64,000 nucleotides of DNA. It comes from Botryococcus braunii. Lineage: Eukaryota > Chlorophyta > Trebouxiophyceae. Positions 22,130 to 33,540 of the stretch are shown piece after piece. The notes under the pieces are model-generated. The model was not told where the DNA came from. It saw nothing but the letters and a program-made list of their open reading frames with translations, and did not search any database. The translations under genes were made by a program, and so were the position numbers. Numbering within the stretch: position 1 is the first letter of the stretch; every line of letters begins with the position of its first letter. Where the stretch lies: NCBI GenBank assembly GCA_002005505.1, contig KV908615.1:103634-167633 (forward strand), read 5' to 3'.

Positions 22130-25100
22130 CCTAAGGGTGGACCCTAGGAGTCGTGCCCTTGGGAGGCAATGGCGGGAGCCCGTGACTCTCTCTGTATTCT
22201 TCCACTTTCTTGTGGCAACAACGCGTGACCTGTGCAAGTTATTTCCAGCTATCCTCATTTGGCTCGTTCGGATCGTCCAGAGTGCGGCCGCGTTCGCCAG
22301 TGAGTGGCTTGTGATCCACAATGCCACCACACCCGGGATCCACGATACATCCACACCCATGTCCTTAACAATTGTGCTAGAGTATAAGCATCAGCATTCA
22401 TTGTTGTAGCAGCAAAATGAGCACACTTGTTAAGCCTATCCACGACAAATCAAATAGCATCATTTCCACTTGGGGTCTGTGGGAGGTTGGTAATAAAGTC
22501 CATAGACACACTTTGCCACTTCCTTGCTGGTATTTGTAAGGGATGAAGAAGACCAGCAGGCAAAGTATTCCGAGCCTTGACTCGTTGACAAGAGTCACAA
22601 TGAGCAACATAGGCTTTGACATCCTCATACATTCCCGGCCAATACCATTCCCTTGTGACAAGCTCGTACATGCGAGTTACTCCAGGGTGACCAACATGAG
22701 GTGGATCATGTAAAGCTTCCAAAATTCCACGTCGTAGGTTCTCCACGATAAGTTCCCCATCTTTCCTTTCCTCAAACAATGCAGGAACATATTTCCGTCC
22801 ATTCCTCTCCCAAAAGCCTCCCTTTAGACTAACCTTCCTTCTATTCGCACGCGCTGCCAACCACGGATCGTATGTGTAAGCCTTCTCAAGTTTTCCATGT
22901 AGGGATTCGTACCCATCGGTCTCACGGGTAAGCTCACTCGGGCTGGCCAACCAGATTTGCTCCATCGTGCCGAGGGAGCTTGGGGTCTCGTGAGCGGGCC
23001 CCGGGAGCGTGACCTTGGGGACCTTGCGGACCCGAGCTGTGAGGGTACCCTCGACATCCCGGCTGGAGGGGGTGACGGAGTCCGGACTGGTGCGCCGACG
23101 CTTGCGCCGGAGGGCAGCCCCGGCCACAGCAGCCCCATTGTCCCTCCCCCCAGGTCCAGGGTGTTGAGTGAAGTGACACCTGGAGAGCGGATCCGCAATG
23201 TTGGTCTTGCCCGGTTCCCATACCCATTCAATCTTCACCTCCTGCAGGCGCTCGGCCCACCGAGCCCTCCGAGGACTAAGCCCCACTTGTTGACCCAAGA
23301 AGCTGTTGCACTTGTGATCCGTCACCACCGTTACTGGCTTACCTAACAAATAACATCTCCATTCCGTGAGAGCATACACTACAGCCAATAACTCCCGTTC
23401 CGTGGCACTGTAGTTCCTCTCGCTTGCTCCCAACTTTTTACTGAAATACGCACAAACCTTCCCATCTTGAAACAGCACAGCTCCCACGCCGTAATCGCAT
23501 GCATCGCACACTACCTTAAATGGCCGACGTACGTCCGGGAGTGTTAAGATAGGGGCACTTACCAAAGCTTCCTTTATGTAGTCAAATGCTTCCTGTTGTT
23601 CCTGTCCCCACTTCCAAGGTGCTTTTGCCCCAGAGAGAGCTGTCAATGGGGTTGCTAGGATACTGTAGTTCTGAATAAACTTTCGAAAGTAATTTGACAA
23701 CCCAAGAAACCTCCTAACTTCCGTTACGTTTGTGGGCGTAGGCCACTCCTGCACCACCTTGACTTTATCCATATCCACTTCCAACCCATTTTCCCCAATG
23801 ATGTGTCCCAAGTATTTCAATTGTTTCTCAAAGAAAGAGCATTTGACAAGTTTTGCCAGGAGTTGGTGTTCGCGTAGACGTGAAAACTCTGTCCAACTGC
23901 AGAAGGTGTTCCTCTTCCGTTTTGCTATAAATGAGCACATCATCCAAGTATACAACCACAAAGCATTCCCTTATAAAGTCGTGAAAAACCTCATTCATAA
24001 ACCGTTGAAATGTCGCGGGCGCGTTGGTCAAACCAAAGGGAAGTACAAGAAATTCGTACAAGCCAAAAGGGGTCCTGAAGGCAGTTTTAGGCACATCCTC
24101 CTTGCGAAGTCGCATTTGATGGTACCCAGACAACAAGTCCAAGCTCGAAAACTTCTTGGCTCCCTTAAGCCTATCCAACAGATCGTCAATTCTGGGGAGA
24201 GGGTACCTATCCGAGATGGTAATTTTATTCAGGGGACGGTAGTCTATTACCATACGCAAACTTCCATCCTTCTTTCTAACAAACAAAACAGGTGATGCAA
24301 ATGGTGAGCAACTTGGCCTGATCAATCCCAATTTTAACAACTCATCAATTGTTTTTTCGCATTCCGCAAGCTCACTTGGAGCAAGACGGTACGCGGGCCT
24401 ATTGGGGGGCCGATGTCCTTCTTCCAAATCTATTGTGTGAAACACTTCCCGCTCCGGGGGTAACCCCGGGAGTTGTTTTGCAAACAAGTCATCATTTGCA
24501 AGTAACAAGTCTTTCAGGGCCTGTGGCTTGCCTTCCAACATGTCATTTATTTGACGAGTGAAAGTCATACCGGTACTACTGGGGGGTTTTGTGACGACGG
24601 GGGTGTCGTCCATAGATTTGTCGGTGTCCGCCAGGTCGGCCTCACTTGAGGCGTCCTCCCCGGTGATGCCCACCAGTTCAGCCTGCTCATTCACAAGCAC
24701 AGTATACAAACAAACCTTCCAAACATCTTGACCCTTCCATCCTTTTCCATTCCTATCCTTCCTTCCTTCCTTCCTCTCTTGTGCTTGTAAACCCCAAACA
24801 AGTTTTGGCCCCACTGGCAACGATGAATTTGCGTGTTTTAGGGTGATCCACTTCCCATTATGTCTAAATTGAGCGGCCTTCACACAAAAATCAATTGAGA
24901 CTCCTCTTTCTTCCATCCAGTCCTGCCCCAAAATCATGTCTACCCCATCAATCATGGCAGGGCTTACAATGAAGTTGGGACGGGAGGTTATACCAGGCTT
25001 GAGTGTAAACGACACATCTACCGTTCCTTTCGTATCGGACACACTTCCATCAGCAAGAGTCACGGATATGCATGCGGGTTTGTATCGCACCCCTAGCCCT

Positions 25101-25558
25101 TGCAAAGTATCACTTTTAATAAACGAATGAGATGCCCCACTATCAAACAACACTGAAAGGATTTTCCCCTTAACATTCGCCGGAAAGGTCATAGCTAGCG
25201 GAGAGTCAGTAGTAACACTTCCCATGGTGAGTGTGGGTCTTGGGGGAACCACACAACATACAAAAGAGAATGGGTATACACTAGTTTGACCATTCATGTC
25301 CACCGCCTGTCCCTTCCTTCCTGAACACACTTCCACAATCCTTCCTTGCATACGGTGAGCATAGAGACTCTTACTTTTCCAAGTTTTCCTTCCCACAATG
25401 AAACAACAAGTGAGGGACGGGTTGCACCTTTGTTCCCATAAAAACTTGGAAATCTCAGATTCAGCCTTCCTAACATTTGGCACCACAAGGTTCACCCCTT
25501 CCTTTCCCAAATTGGAGGCCACAAGAGAGTGCAAAACATGCAAGCAAGTGGCATCCAT
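22130..25558 (-). pseudogene. Gypsy c pol: protease, RT, RNase H, truncated integrase
   Basis: Starts at 25558, 11 nt after the gag stop and in another phase. The 576-codon first piece (23828-25558) carries protease DSGASHSFI and RT to [15 protein letters not shown], then loses frame near 23885. The second piece (22450-23961) holds the RT connection, RNase H (VCDACDYGVGAVL) and the integrase finger. It ends at TGA (22450-22452) where gypsy a has TGG. A short further piece jumps near 22339 from the integrase core (WVWMYRG) directly into sequence that in gypsy a precedes the chromodomain, so the catalytic second Asp and Glu are deleted. Confidence 0.9.
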
Positions 25559-25569
25559 GGCTTCAGAAT

Positions 25570-26790
25570 TTACTTTTGAGGATTATGCCCCGGCCCTTTT
25601 CCCTTCCAATGTGCTCCCCGGCCACCACGGCCCTTCCACTGCCCACCTCGAGCTTGATTAGAGGGGAAAGGAGGAGGTGGGGGCAATTGACTGTCGCGCC
25701 TGCTCTTCCTTTGCAAGTAGTCCCGCTTGGCCTGACATTGCCATTGCTCGTGACCAAAGTTTTTGCAGAAATAACACTGGCGCTCGGAGGGGACGCTTGT
25801 CCGAGAATCTAACTTCCCACCAACGTTGTGTCCGACGGCTCCAAGCACAGGCCCCTGGGTGAATCCCGGAAAGTATGCCGGCGTGCTTGTTGGAGTCCTC
25901 TTCACAACGTTGAGAACCTTCCTTCCTTCCTGTCCCCTCAGCATCCCCCCTGATTTTAAGTTGCTTTCATATTGCACCACATAAGTGCACAATGAGTCGA
26001 GGCTTGTGAACCTGACACCAGTTTGAGGGTTAACTGTGCAAGCAACTCTAATAGGAGCATTCAGGCCTTTGAGGAACATATATATTTTATCATTTTCGCA
26101 GATGTCATATTCGGTTTCTACATCACTCAACAAGGAAATAAACCTTTCTATGTATCTTTCAACGCTTTCTTGCCCTTGATAAACATGGTCTAGTTTTTGC
26201 CGGGCAGCCATAACCAAATCTGTAGAGTCGTATCGATTTCCCATAAAAGTTTAAAGTCTTCCCATGTTGGCTTTGTTTGACCTCCTTCCCTTTCCTTCCT
26301 TTTGAGGTATGTCCCCCACACCTTTGTAGGTCGCTCCTCCATACATTGCAGCGCGACTGCCACCCACTTGTCCCTTGACACATTTGAAATGTTCACATAT
26401 GATTCCACCTTACTAGCATAGAATTGGAAGCTTCCTCTTTTTCCTGTAAACATGGCTGGTGTAGGCACACGCACGACGTTAGTGGTGGATGACGTCCGCT
26501 TGGATGCTCGTTCTCCCTCCAAGGCCTCAATCCGCTTCAATAACCGTAGAATTAGGGATTTAGTCTTATTTTTCTTCAAGGGTGTCTTCAAAGGAGTGGG
26601 TTTGGGTTTCGTTTTGGGTGTGGTCGGTTTGGGCGATGGGGCCAATTGCAATTCCGGACTCGTCTTCCAAAAGATCATCGACTTCAATACCTTCCTTTTC
26701 CAAACCTTCCAAAATCTCTTTTTCTTTAACAGGGAGACCGGAGTACTTGCTTCCTTTCCGTTTAACCGCCATCATATTGCAATGGAACAA
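25570..26790 (-). pseudogene. Gypsy c gag
   Basis: Begins near 26790 or 26769 (GSKYSGLP block shared with gypsy a). It shifts frame near 26660, and again near 26250, where one base is missing relative to gypsy a in the segment before MGNRYDSTDL. The last piece (25570-26244) keeps a complete zinc knuckle CYFCKNFGHEQWQC and a Gly/Arg-rich basic tail ending at 25570. This copy shows what gypsy a lost to its stop codon. Confidence 0.88.
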
Positions 26791-26840
26791 TGCAATTACA
26801 ACCTTCCCTACGTCTCCCTTCGGTTCGAGGCTCTAACCGC

Positions 26841-26853
26841 CTCGCCGATACCA
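26841..26853 (-). other. Gypsy c primer-binding site
   Basis: The minus strand reads TGGTATCGGCGAG one base inside the 5' LTR, identical to gypsy a. Confidence 0.72.
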
Positions 26854-26854
26854 A

Positions 26855-27147
26855 TTTAACGAAGTGAGACGTGTAACTAAGATTTATAACAAGCTAAGCA
26901 AGGGTTTCAGGCAAGGGTGACACCGAAGGTAGAAATCGAAGTTCCAATCCGTTACACGTTCGCAGCCCTCCTCACGCAGGTCGTCCGAGTCTCCAAAGAA
27001 CAATATATAATGAACAATGTAGAGAATGCTAGATGTCTAACTCGTAGCAGCAAACCCAAAGACAATGATCGCCACCCGAGTTCCTAGTCCACCTATGCGC
27101 GGATCCGGCTATGTCGTCCCTCTACGAGATGCTCTCGCGAGCATAAC
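26855..27147 (-). repeat. Gypsy c 5' LTR, left piece
   Basis: 293 bp, matching 21123-21415 or so of the left LTR. It lacks the terminal TG (CA in element orientation). It is interrupted at ATAAC by gypsy d and resumes at 33541. Confidence 0.9.
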
Positions 27148-27343
27148 CGTAACGGCAGGAAGCTGCCAGGTCCAATGCCAGGATTTCAGGCAGGAAGCTG
27201 CCGGGTCCTGAAATGAAGGCTCTGGAAAGTGGCACGCGTCTTGGCGTCGACGGAAGTCCCGGTGCTGACCGGCTTGTAACAGATTCCGCTGAATGCTCTA
27301 ACCTGACTGGTGTCTCGTCTCTCTCTCTTCCTTTGCCACTATA
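27148..27343 (+). repeat. Gypsy d 5' LTR
   Basis: 196 bp, starting CGTAACGGCAGG (the 3' copy has TGTAACGG) and ending CCACTATA. It contains a near repeat of CAGGAAGCTGCC. About 2-3% divergence from the 3' copy suggests it is older than gypsy a, copia B3 or copia C. Confidence 0.88.
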
Positions 27344-27346
27344 AGG

Positions 27347-27358
27347 TGGTATCGGCGA
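27347..27358 (+). other. Gypsy d primer-binding site
   Basis: TGGTATCGGCGA three bases after the LTR. Confidence 0.72.
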
Positions 27359-27395
27359 ATAAAGCAAGGTTTTGCTAATCTACTTGTTGGGTATA

Positions 27396-27704
27396 ATGTC
27401 GGCAGCTACTTTCACCACGTTGGTTACGCCGTATTGTGAGAAGTTGGGGGCGGCCAGCGATGTTGTCGAGCTTGATGCACTGGATCTCACGCTTGATAGT
27501 GACTACCCAAGGTTTCGTAAGAAGGATTTTGATGAACTGATGGCGAAGTGTAAGGTCGAGGTGGCGCGCGATAACTACGATGTCGGCGATCATACGGATC
27601 AGATAGTTCGATTGCCCAGTTTTATGTCGCTACTGTAAAATTTCTAAAGATAGGTGCTCTTGCTGCTTTTCGTCCTGTCTGGGCTGCAAGTTATGCGCGA
27701 AAGG
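27396..27704 (+). pseudogene. Gypsy d gag N-terminus, frameshifted
   Basis: Translation from the Met at 27396 gives about 80 residues (MSAATFTTLVTPYCEKLG...) ending at 27638. The frame of the large downstream ORF is open upstream of its first ATG (27710) back to about 27600, encoding SSIAQFYVATVKFLKIG. One indel near 27600 therefore probably split a continuous gag. The alternative is programmed frameshifting, but no slippery heptamer was recognised there. Confidence 0.7.
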
Positions 27705-27709
27705 TTTTT

Positions 27710-30700
27710 ATGACGGAGGTTGCTCGTGATCCTGCGGTGTCGCACAAGCTTCCGTCTAATGCGTTAGGCAAGCCGCCGGTGTTCACGGGAAATAACACTA
27801 GGCACTGGGTTGCTATTGTTAAGAATTATGTTGAGGCACAGGGAATCAACGATGACCAGCAAAAGCTTCGCGTTGGCGTCTCATTTCTCTCTACAAGCAT
27901 TCAGGGTCACTGGTCCTCGTATGTCGTAACCCATCCTTCCCCTACTTTCGAAGATTTTCAGCAATTCCTGTTTGATTTTTATGACAAGAATGTAAGGGTG
28001 ACGGAGGCCCGCCGCCACTGGCAGGGGGTTCGTCAAGGTTCGAATTCGAAGTCTGTTCAGGAGTATGCCTTGGCGTTTAACTCCGCTCTTGCCGACCTGA
28101 ATTCCATGCCTGGTGGGGAGGTCACTGAGAATGAGAAGGTTACGAATTTTCTGAATGGGTTGCGTGCATCGTTGCATTCTCAGTGTCGAATTAACCACAA
28201 AACTGGTCGTGCTTTCGATTCGTACATGGAGCTCTACCAGATCGCTCATGGGCTCGATGATACTGTCGCTGAAGGGTTTCGTTCGCGCGGTTCCGATATG
28301 TTTCCTTCGAATCACCATGCTTATCGTGGGTTTGGTCGTTTCGATCGTGGGTTTGGTCGTCCGCGCGGTGTGTTTAAGGCTCGTGGGTTTCGTGCTCGTG
28401 GTCGCGGTTTTGATCGCGGTGATCGCTCGCATCATCGCCATGTCCCCGGTTTTCATCATGGGTCTTTTCCATCCCAGTCCATGCCGCTCACTTGTTATGG
28501 GTGTGGCCTCCCTGGCCACAAACAGTCCGAGTGCCCTATGACTCCCGGGTTCTCGCAAGGATCTGCGCAGGTACCCCAAGCCCCAGCACATCACGCCGGT
28601 CCCCCAAATTCTGGTCGCGGCAATGCACCGAGTGGGCGTGGATCATCTCGTGGGCGTGGACGCTTTGGCTGGTATGAAGACTTATCTTTCTCAAAACTTG
28701 TGGCTGCTCATGTTTGTTTGGAATGGGGACCTGGAATTGAAATCCTTGTTTGTGAAGATACCCCCAAAGTGAACCTGCAAGATGGTCATGTGTATGCGTT
28801 CGTGCTTAAGCCCGAAAAAGCCCATGAAGTGCTCTCCGAGTATAATGCCCTGAAGAAGAATGCCCGTCAGATTGGCGCTTATTTTGTTTTGCCCAAACGA
28901 GTTGCTAAGGCAGTAAGTGTTGCCCCCCTTTTAAAAAGTAAAGAGAGAATTATGGAGGGGAGGCGCAACGAAAGTGTAGCTTTGAAAAGTGCGCATGGGG
29001 AAGAGAGAATTGTGGCCCCATGGTCTTTCGAAGTGTGGTATGACAAGAAGAGGCCCAGTATATCAATGGTGAGAAAAGAACACCCCGAAGCGCAAATGGT
29101 CTTGCGCGGTATGGTTGCAGGGGCAACCGCTGATTGTGCAGTTGATACCGGGGGAGAACTCTCATTCATCTCGGCAGAATTTCTGAAGCGAGTGAACATA
29201 ACCCCGCAACAAGTGGATGAATTGGAAGTGGAAGTGGCCACGCGTGACATTGCGAAAGTGGTGCAACAAGTGCAGTTGCGAACAGTTTTCAAGTCTTTGC
29301 CTTGTGTGCATACTTACTATGTGCTACCAAAATTGGCTGGTGACTGTGATGTCTTGTTGGGCATGGATTTCCTGAAGCGCTATAAGGCCAAGATTGATGT
29401 AGCGGAAGATACGTGTACATTTTGGAACAGAGGGCGAGGCGTGATTGTTAAGTCCATTTATGCTACTGCTAAGAGCGCTAGAAAGAAGTCCACTGTCATC
29501 TCTGCGAGGCATTTGGCGCGCTGTATGAAGCAAGGCTGTCCAGTGTTTGTGGGCATGGTAAGCAAGAATGAAGGGCATGATAACGAGACACGCTCGGATG
29601 AGCAAGGGCATGAACATGTTGATAGGCAAGAGGGCAACGAAGCGCGTAACGAAGGGCATAGCGATTATGATCATGATGTTAAAGAGTTCGAACCTGCTTT
29701 TGGGCCTACAAACAAGGCCGATGTCCCTTCTGATAAAAGTGGATTGAATCACCCCATTTGTCAACATCTTCGTGCTGAGTTCAGTGATGTCTTTTCTGAG
29801 AAATTAGAAGGCCTACCTCCTGACAGACATCTGTTCCACACTATCCCATTGTATAGTGAACATGTTCCTCCATCCCGACCTGGTTACCGTTTAGCTTTGC
29901 CCGAGTTGCAAGAAGCACAGAAACTGGTTGCTGAAGTTCTTGAGCAGGGATTGATTCAGCCAAGTTGCAGTCCGTTTAGCAGCCCTGTTCTGTTTGTGAA
30001 GAAAAAGGATGACACGTTGCGTATGGTTATCGACTATCGTGCGTTAAACCGCATTACTGTCCCTGATCGTTATCCTCTCCCGCGGATTGATGAGTTGCTT
30101 GATAAACTGCAAGGTGCTGTGTGCTTTACAAGTCTTGATTTACTCTCTGGTTATCATCAAATTCGCTTGCAAGAGGAAGATGTTCCCAAAACTGCTTTCC
30201 GTGTTCCTTTTGGCCATTATGAGTTCAAAGTTCTACCCTTCGGTTTGACAAATGCCCCCGCTACTTTTCAACGTATGATGAATCGCGTATTCCATGACTT
30301 TGTGGCTGAAGGCTTTGTGGTAGTGTACCTTGATGATGTTTTGATCTTCTCTAAAACCGAGGAAGAGCATAAAGAGCATTTGCAAAACTTTTTCGAGCGC
30401 CTACGTGAAGAGAAATTGTTTGTGAAGCTAAAGAAGTGTTCTTTTTGTCAGCCTGAACTACGCTATCTTGGCTTTATTGTGGGGAAGCATGGAATCAAGA
30501 TGGATCCGGATAAAGTCGCAGCAGTGATGAAGTGGGTCGTACCGACGACGGCCACTGAGGTACGACAGTTTTTGGGCCTCTGCAATTTTTCGCGGAAATT
30601 TGTGCAAGGGTATAGTCAACTTGCTGCCCCGTTGAATCACTTATTGCGAAAAGGTGTCCCTTGGCTGTGGACTGATGCATGTCAAAAAGCGTTTGATGGG

Positions 30701-32992
30701 TTGAAGTGGGCCATCACAAATGCCCCAGTGTTGGCAATCCCTGATCTCTCCCAGGATGCGCCTAAGTTTCGGGTCGTGTGTGATGCCTCAAAGAATGGTG
30801 TTGGTGCTGTGCTTGAGCAAAATGGACACCCATGTGCCTATATGAGCCGGAAATTTTCTGATGCTGAGAGAAATTATCATGTCACCGAGCAAGAGTTGGC
30901 TGCAGTGTGTATGGCATTGACTGATTGGCGATGTTATCTCCTTGGGAAACCCTTTGAAGTGGTCACTGATCATGCAGCAAACACGTTTTTGCCGTCCCAA
31001 TCAGTTTTGAGCCCTCGGCAAGCCAGGTGGTCGGAGTTGCTCCAGATGTACTCTATAGAGTGGAAGTATGAGCCCGGTCGTACTAATGTTGCGGACCCTT
31101 TGAGTAGGAATCCAGCGTTCGTCGTTAGTTCTTTGGTGCACACTCCTAGGGGCTCTGTTCAGCGTAGGGCCGCGATGGGGGGGCGCGGCATAGGTCATCG
31201 TATTAGGTGTGCTGTACTTACGCGCAAGGGGGTGCGTTCCACTGGAGGCAGTACGGCCCCGCCATTAGGTGGGGTGGTCCCTGGAGCAGCAAGTGACTCG
31301 GGCGACGCGTGCCCGGATGGGTTCACCATGTGGTGCCCCGAGGGGGAAGACTGGTTGCACCGCATACGGACCGCGTATGAGAAGGATCATCTTCTAAGGG
31401 ATGGGCGTAAAAGACAAAGAGCGAAGTTGGTCGCTAAAGATGGTTACTGGTTCCGTGGAAAAGCAATGTATGTTCCCGAAATGGCAGATGGTAAAGATAA
31501 AGAGCTCAAAGAAGCCATTCTCAAAGAAAACCATGAAGTGCCACAGGCAGGCCATGTGGGCCGGACTAAAATGTTGGAGAAAATACAACGGTATTTTTGG
31601 TGGCCGAAGCTGAGGGAAGGTGTTGAAGATTTTCTTCGCGTTTGCGATGCGTGCCAGCGCAACAAGGTGGATACCTCACTGCCAGCTGGTCTGCTGCAGC
31701 CTCTACCAATTCCTTCACGAATGTGGGAAAGCATCTCCATGGATTGTATTACTGACTTACCCAAAACGGTAAACGGGAATGATGCTATCCTTGTGGTTGT
31801 GGACAGACTGTCTAAATATGCGCATTTCATCCCAACAACTGATCAGCTGTCTGCTGAAGGTCTTGCTGATGTGTTTGTGGATCGTGTGTTTAAGCTGCAC
31901 GGTATGCCTAAAGAGGTGTTGACTGATCGCGGAACGGTGTTCACGAGTGCCTTCACTAAAGCGTTGTTTAAAATTTTGGGCACGAGGTCTGTCTTTTCAA
32001 CGGCTTATCATCCACAGACTGATGGCCAAACTGAGCGTGTGAATCGCATTGTGGAAGACATGTTGCGGCATTATGTTAGTCCTACACAACATGATTGGGA
32101 TGTGCATGTGCCAGCCGCACAATTCGCTTATAACAATGCTTATCAAGAATCCGTTCGCACAACTCCCTTCCGATTGGTGTATGGGGAGGATCCTATTGAG
32201 CCGTTTGCAGTGATTTCTGGGACCACTTTTCCGTCGGCTAAAAGATTTGCTATAAAGTTGCATGATGATCTCGTGTTAGCGAAGCGCAACCTGATTGAGG
32301 CACAAGATAGGCAGCGCACTTATGCTAACCAGGGGCGCAGACATGTTGAGTATGAAGTTGGGCAAGAAGTACTCTTGTCCACTAAGAATATTCGTTGGAA
32401 GCATCCTGGCACCAAGAAGTTTTTGCCTCGTTTCATTGGGCCATTCAAGATTTTGGCTAGGATTGGCGCTGTTGCATATAGGCTGGAGTTGCCTGATGAG
32501 TACACCATTCACAATGTGTTTCATGTGTCGCTGTTGAAGCCATATCATAAGGGTGTCAATGTGGCTCCCTCACCTCCGCCAGATTGGATTGATGGTGATT
32601 GGGAATACGAGGTGGAGTGTATTTTGATGCATCGAGAGAAGAAGGCTGCGCACCATGCGCCGAAGAAAGAATACTTGGTAAAATGGAAAGGCTACGGGCC
32701 TGAGCGAAACTCATGGGAACCAGAAGCAGGATTAATAGAACATGCCCAAGAGGTTGTCCAGGAATACTGGGCTGGTCGCGCTCTCAATGAGAAGGTGGGA
32801 ACAAGGACGCGCACGCAAGGTGTTGCGGCTGCAGGCAACGGTACTAAGAAGCGAAGTAATGCGCATGCCTCAGCAACTACGAATACTGCGGCTAAGAAGA
32901 GGCGGAATTATACACGGAGAGGCGATCTTTTCCTTCACTTGTTTGTTGCGGGTCAGCATTGCTGCCCGCCGGGGGGAGGGAGAAGGGCTTAG
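27710..32992 (+). CDS. Gypsy d gag-pol polyprotein with chromodomain
   Basis: 1,760 codons without a stop. In order: capsid (NTRHWVAIVKNYVEAQGI onwards), an RGF-rich basic region (about 205-250), zinc knuckle CYGCGLPGHKQSEC (262-275), protease DTG (479-481), RT with YLDDVLIFS (873-881) and RNase H starting at Asp1025 (VCDASKNGVGAV). Integrase has an HHCC finger (His1282...CDACQRNK) and a catalytic triad Asp1345, Asp1406, Glu1442 with 35 residues between the last two. A chromodomain (about 1632-1688, YLVKWKGYGPERNSWEP) and a basic tail follow. The chromodomain probably steers integration to marked chromatin, as in other chromoviruses. The natural start probably lies upstream, beyond the frameshift. 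Catalytic residues are all present. Confidence 0.95.
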   Translation: MTEVARDPAVSHKLPSNALGKPPVFTGNNTRHWVAIVKNYVEAQGINDDQQKLRVGVSFLSTSIQGHWSSYVVTHPSPTFEDFQQFLFDFYDKNVRVTEARRHWQGVRQGSNSKSVQEYALAFNSALADLNSMPGGEVTENEKVTNFLNGLRASLHSQCRINHKTGRAFDSYMELYQIAHGLDDTVAEGFRSRGSDMFPSNHHAYRGFGRFDRGFGRPRGVFKARGFRARGRGFDRGDRSHHRHVPGFHHGSFPSQSMPLTCYGCGLPGHKQSECPMTPGFSQGSAQVPQAPAHHAGPPNSGRGNAPSGRGSSRGRGRFGWYEDLSFSKLVAAHVCLEWGPGIEILVCEDTPKVNLQDGHVYAFVLKPEKAHEVLSEYNALKKNARQIGAYFVLPKRVAKAVSVAPLLKSKERIMEGRRNESVALKSAHGEERIVAPWSFEVWYDKKRPSISMVRKEHPEAQMVLRGMVAGATADCAVDTGGELSFISAEFLKRVNITPQQVDELEVEVATRDIAKVVQQVQLRTVFKSLPCVHTYYVLPKLAGDCDVLLGMDFLKRYKAKIDVAEDTCTFWNRGRGVIVKSIYATAKSARKKSTVISARHLARCMKQGCPVFVGMVSKNEGHDNETRSDEQGHEHVDRQEGNEARNEGHSDYDHDVKEFEPAFGPTNKADVPSDKSGLNHPICQHLRAEFSDVFSEKLEGLPPDRHLFHTIPLYSEHVPPSRPGYRLALPELQEAQKLVAEVLEQGLIQPSCSPFSSPVLFVKKKDDTLRMVIDYRALNRITVPDRYPLPRIDELLDKLQGAVCFTSLDLLSGYHQIRLQEEDVPKTAFRVPFGHYEFKVLPFGLTNAPATFQRMMNRVFHDFVAEGFVVVYLDDVLIFSKTEEEHKEHLQNFFERLREEKLFVKLKKCSFCQPELRYLGFIVGKHGIKMDPDKVAAVMKWVVPTTATEVRQFLGLCNFSRKFVQGYSQLAAPLNHLLRKGVPWLWTDACQKAFDGLKWAITNAPVLAIPDLSQDAPKFRVVCDASKNGVGAVLEQNGHPCAYMSRKFSDAERNYHVTEQELAAVCMALTDWRCYLLGKPFEVVTDHAANTFLPSQSVLSPRQARWSELLQMYSIEWKYEPGRTNVADPLSRNPAFVVSSLVHTPRGSVQRRAAMGGRGIGHRIRCAVLTRKGVRSTGGSTAPPLGGVVPGAASDSGDACPDGFTMWCPEGEDWLHRIRTAYEKDHLLRDGRKRQRAKLVAKDGYWFRGKAMYVPEMADGKDKELKEAILKENHEVPQAGHVGRTKMLEKIQRYFWWPKLREGVEDFLRVCDACQRNKVDTSLPAGLLQPLPIPSRMWESISMDCITDLPKTVNGNDAILVVVDRLSKYAHFIPTTDQLSAEGLADVFVDRVFKLHGMPKEVLTDRGTVFTSAFTKALFKILGTRSVFSTAYHPQTDGQTERVNRIVEDMLRHYVSPTQHDWDVHVPAAQFAYNNAYQESVRTTPFRLVYGEDPIEPFAVISGTTFPSAKRFAIKLHDDLVLAKRNLIEAQDRQRTYANQGRRHVEYEVGQEVLLSTKNIRWKHPGTKKFLPRFIGPFKILARIGAVAYRLELPDEYTIHNVFHVSLLKPYHKGVNVAPSPPPDWIDGDWEYEVECILMHREKKAAHHAPKKEYLVKWKGYGPERNSWEPEAGLIEHAQEVVQEYWAGRALNEKVGTRTRTQGVAAAGNGTKKRSNAHASATTNTAAKKRRNYTRRGDLFLHLFVAGQHCCPPGGGRRA

Positions 32993-33337
32993 TTGCTCCC
33001 CGCGTGTCACCCCGTTGTTATACAAGTGGGAAGTTCAGTACAGTGAGCTGTATAGCGCGCGCATGATGTTAAGTGTAGATGATCGATCCACTTTGAAGCC
33101 CGCCATGACAATTTCAAGCAATGAATGATGATGAACAAAGCTCACTGACGTACCCTGGCGTACCTCACCATTGGAGGCTCAACAAATTTGTCGCCTAAGC
33201 TATGTGTGTAAAAAAATATTGTTGCTTGAGTGTAGACGGCATGTACACTGCTTGAAGAACTCTTACCTTACAGAGTCTTGCTCGTGATGACTGTTCTGAT
33301 GTGAGCGAGGACGCTCCCATGTAGGGGAGGGGGAAGT
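32993..33337 (+). other. Gypsy d 3' untranslated region and polypurine tract
   Basis: About 345 bp between the polyprotein stop and the 3' LTR with no credible ORF. It ends in the purine tract GTAGGGGAGGGGGAAGT at 33321-33337. Confidence 0.75.
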
Positions 33338-33535
33338 TGTAACGGCAGGAAGCTGCCAGGTCCAATGCCAGGATTTCAGGCAGGAAGCTGCCGGGTCCTG
33401 AAATGAAGGCTCTGGAAAGTGGCACGCGTCTTGGCGTCGAAGGAAGTCCCGGTGCTGACCAGCTTGTAACAGATTCCGCTGAATGCTTTAACCTGACTGG
33501 TGTCTCGTCTCTCTCTCTCTTCCTTTGCCACTATA
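33338..33535 (+). repeat. Gypsy d 3' LTR
   Basis: 198 bp from TGTAACGG to CCACTATA, followed by the target duplication ATAAC and then the rest of the gypsy c LTR. Confidence 0.9.
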
Positions 33536-33540
33536 ATAAC

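Larger units (their letters stand above)
27148..33535 (+). mobile_element. Gypsy d: nearly intact chromovirus, TSD ATAAC
   Basis: A 6,388-bp element with short LTRs (27148-27343 and 33338-33535), flanked by ATAAC at 27143-27147 and 33536-33540. It is inserted in the 5' LTR of gypsy c. The LTRs differ at several positions (first base C/T, GACGG/GAAGG, CCGGC/CCAGC, CTCTA/CTTTA and one CT unit). It encodes a single gag-pol polyprotein, broken only once near its start. Confidence 0.95.
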
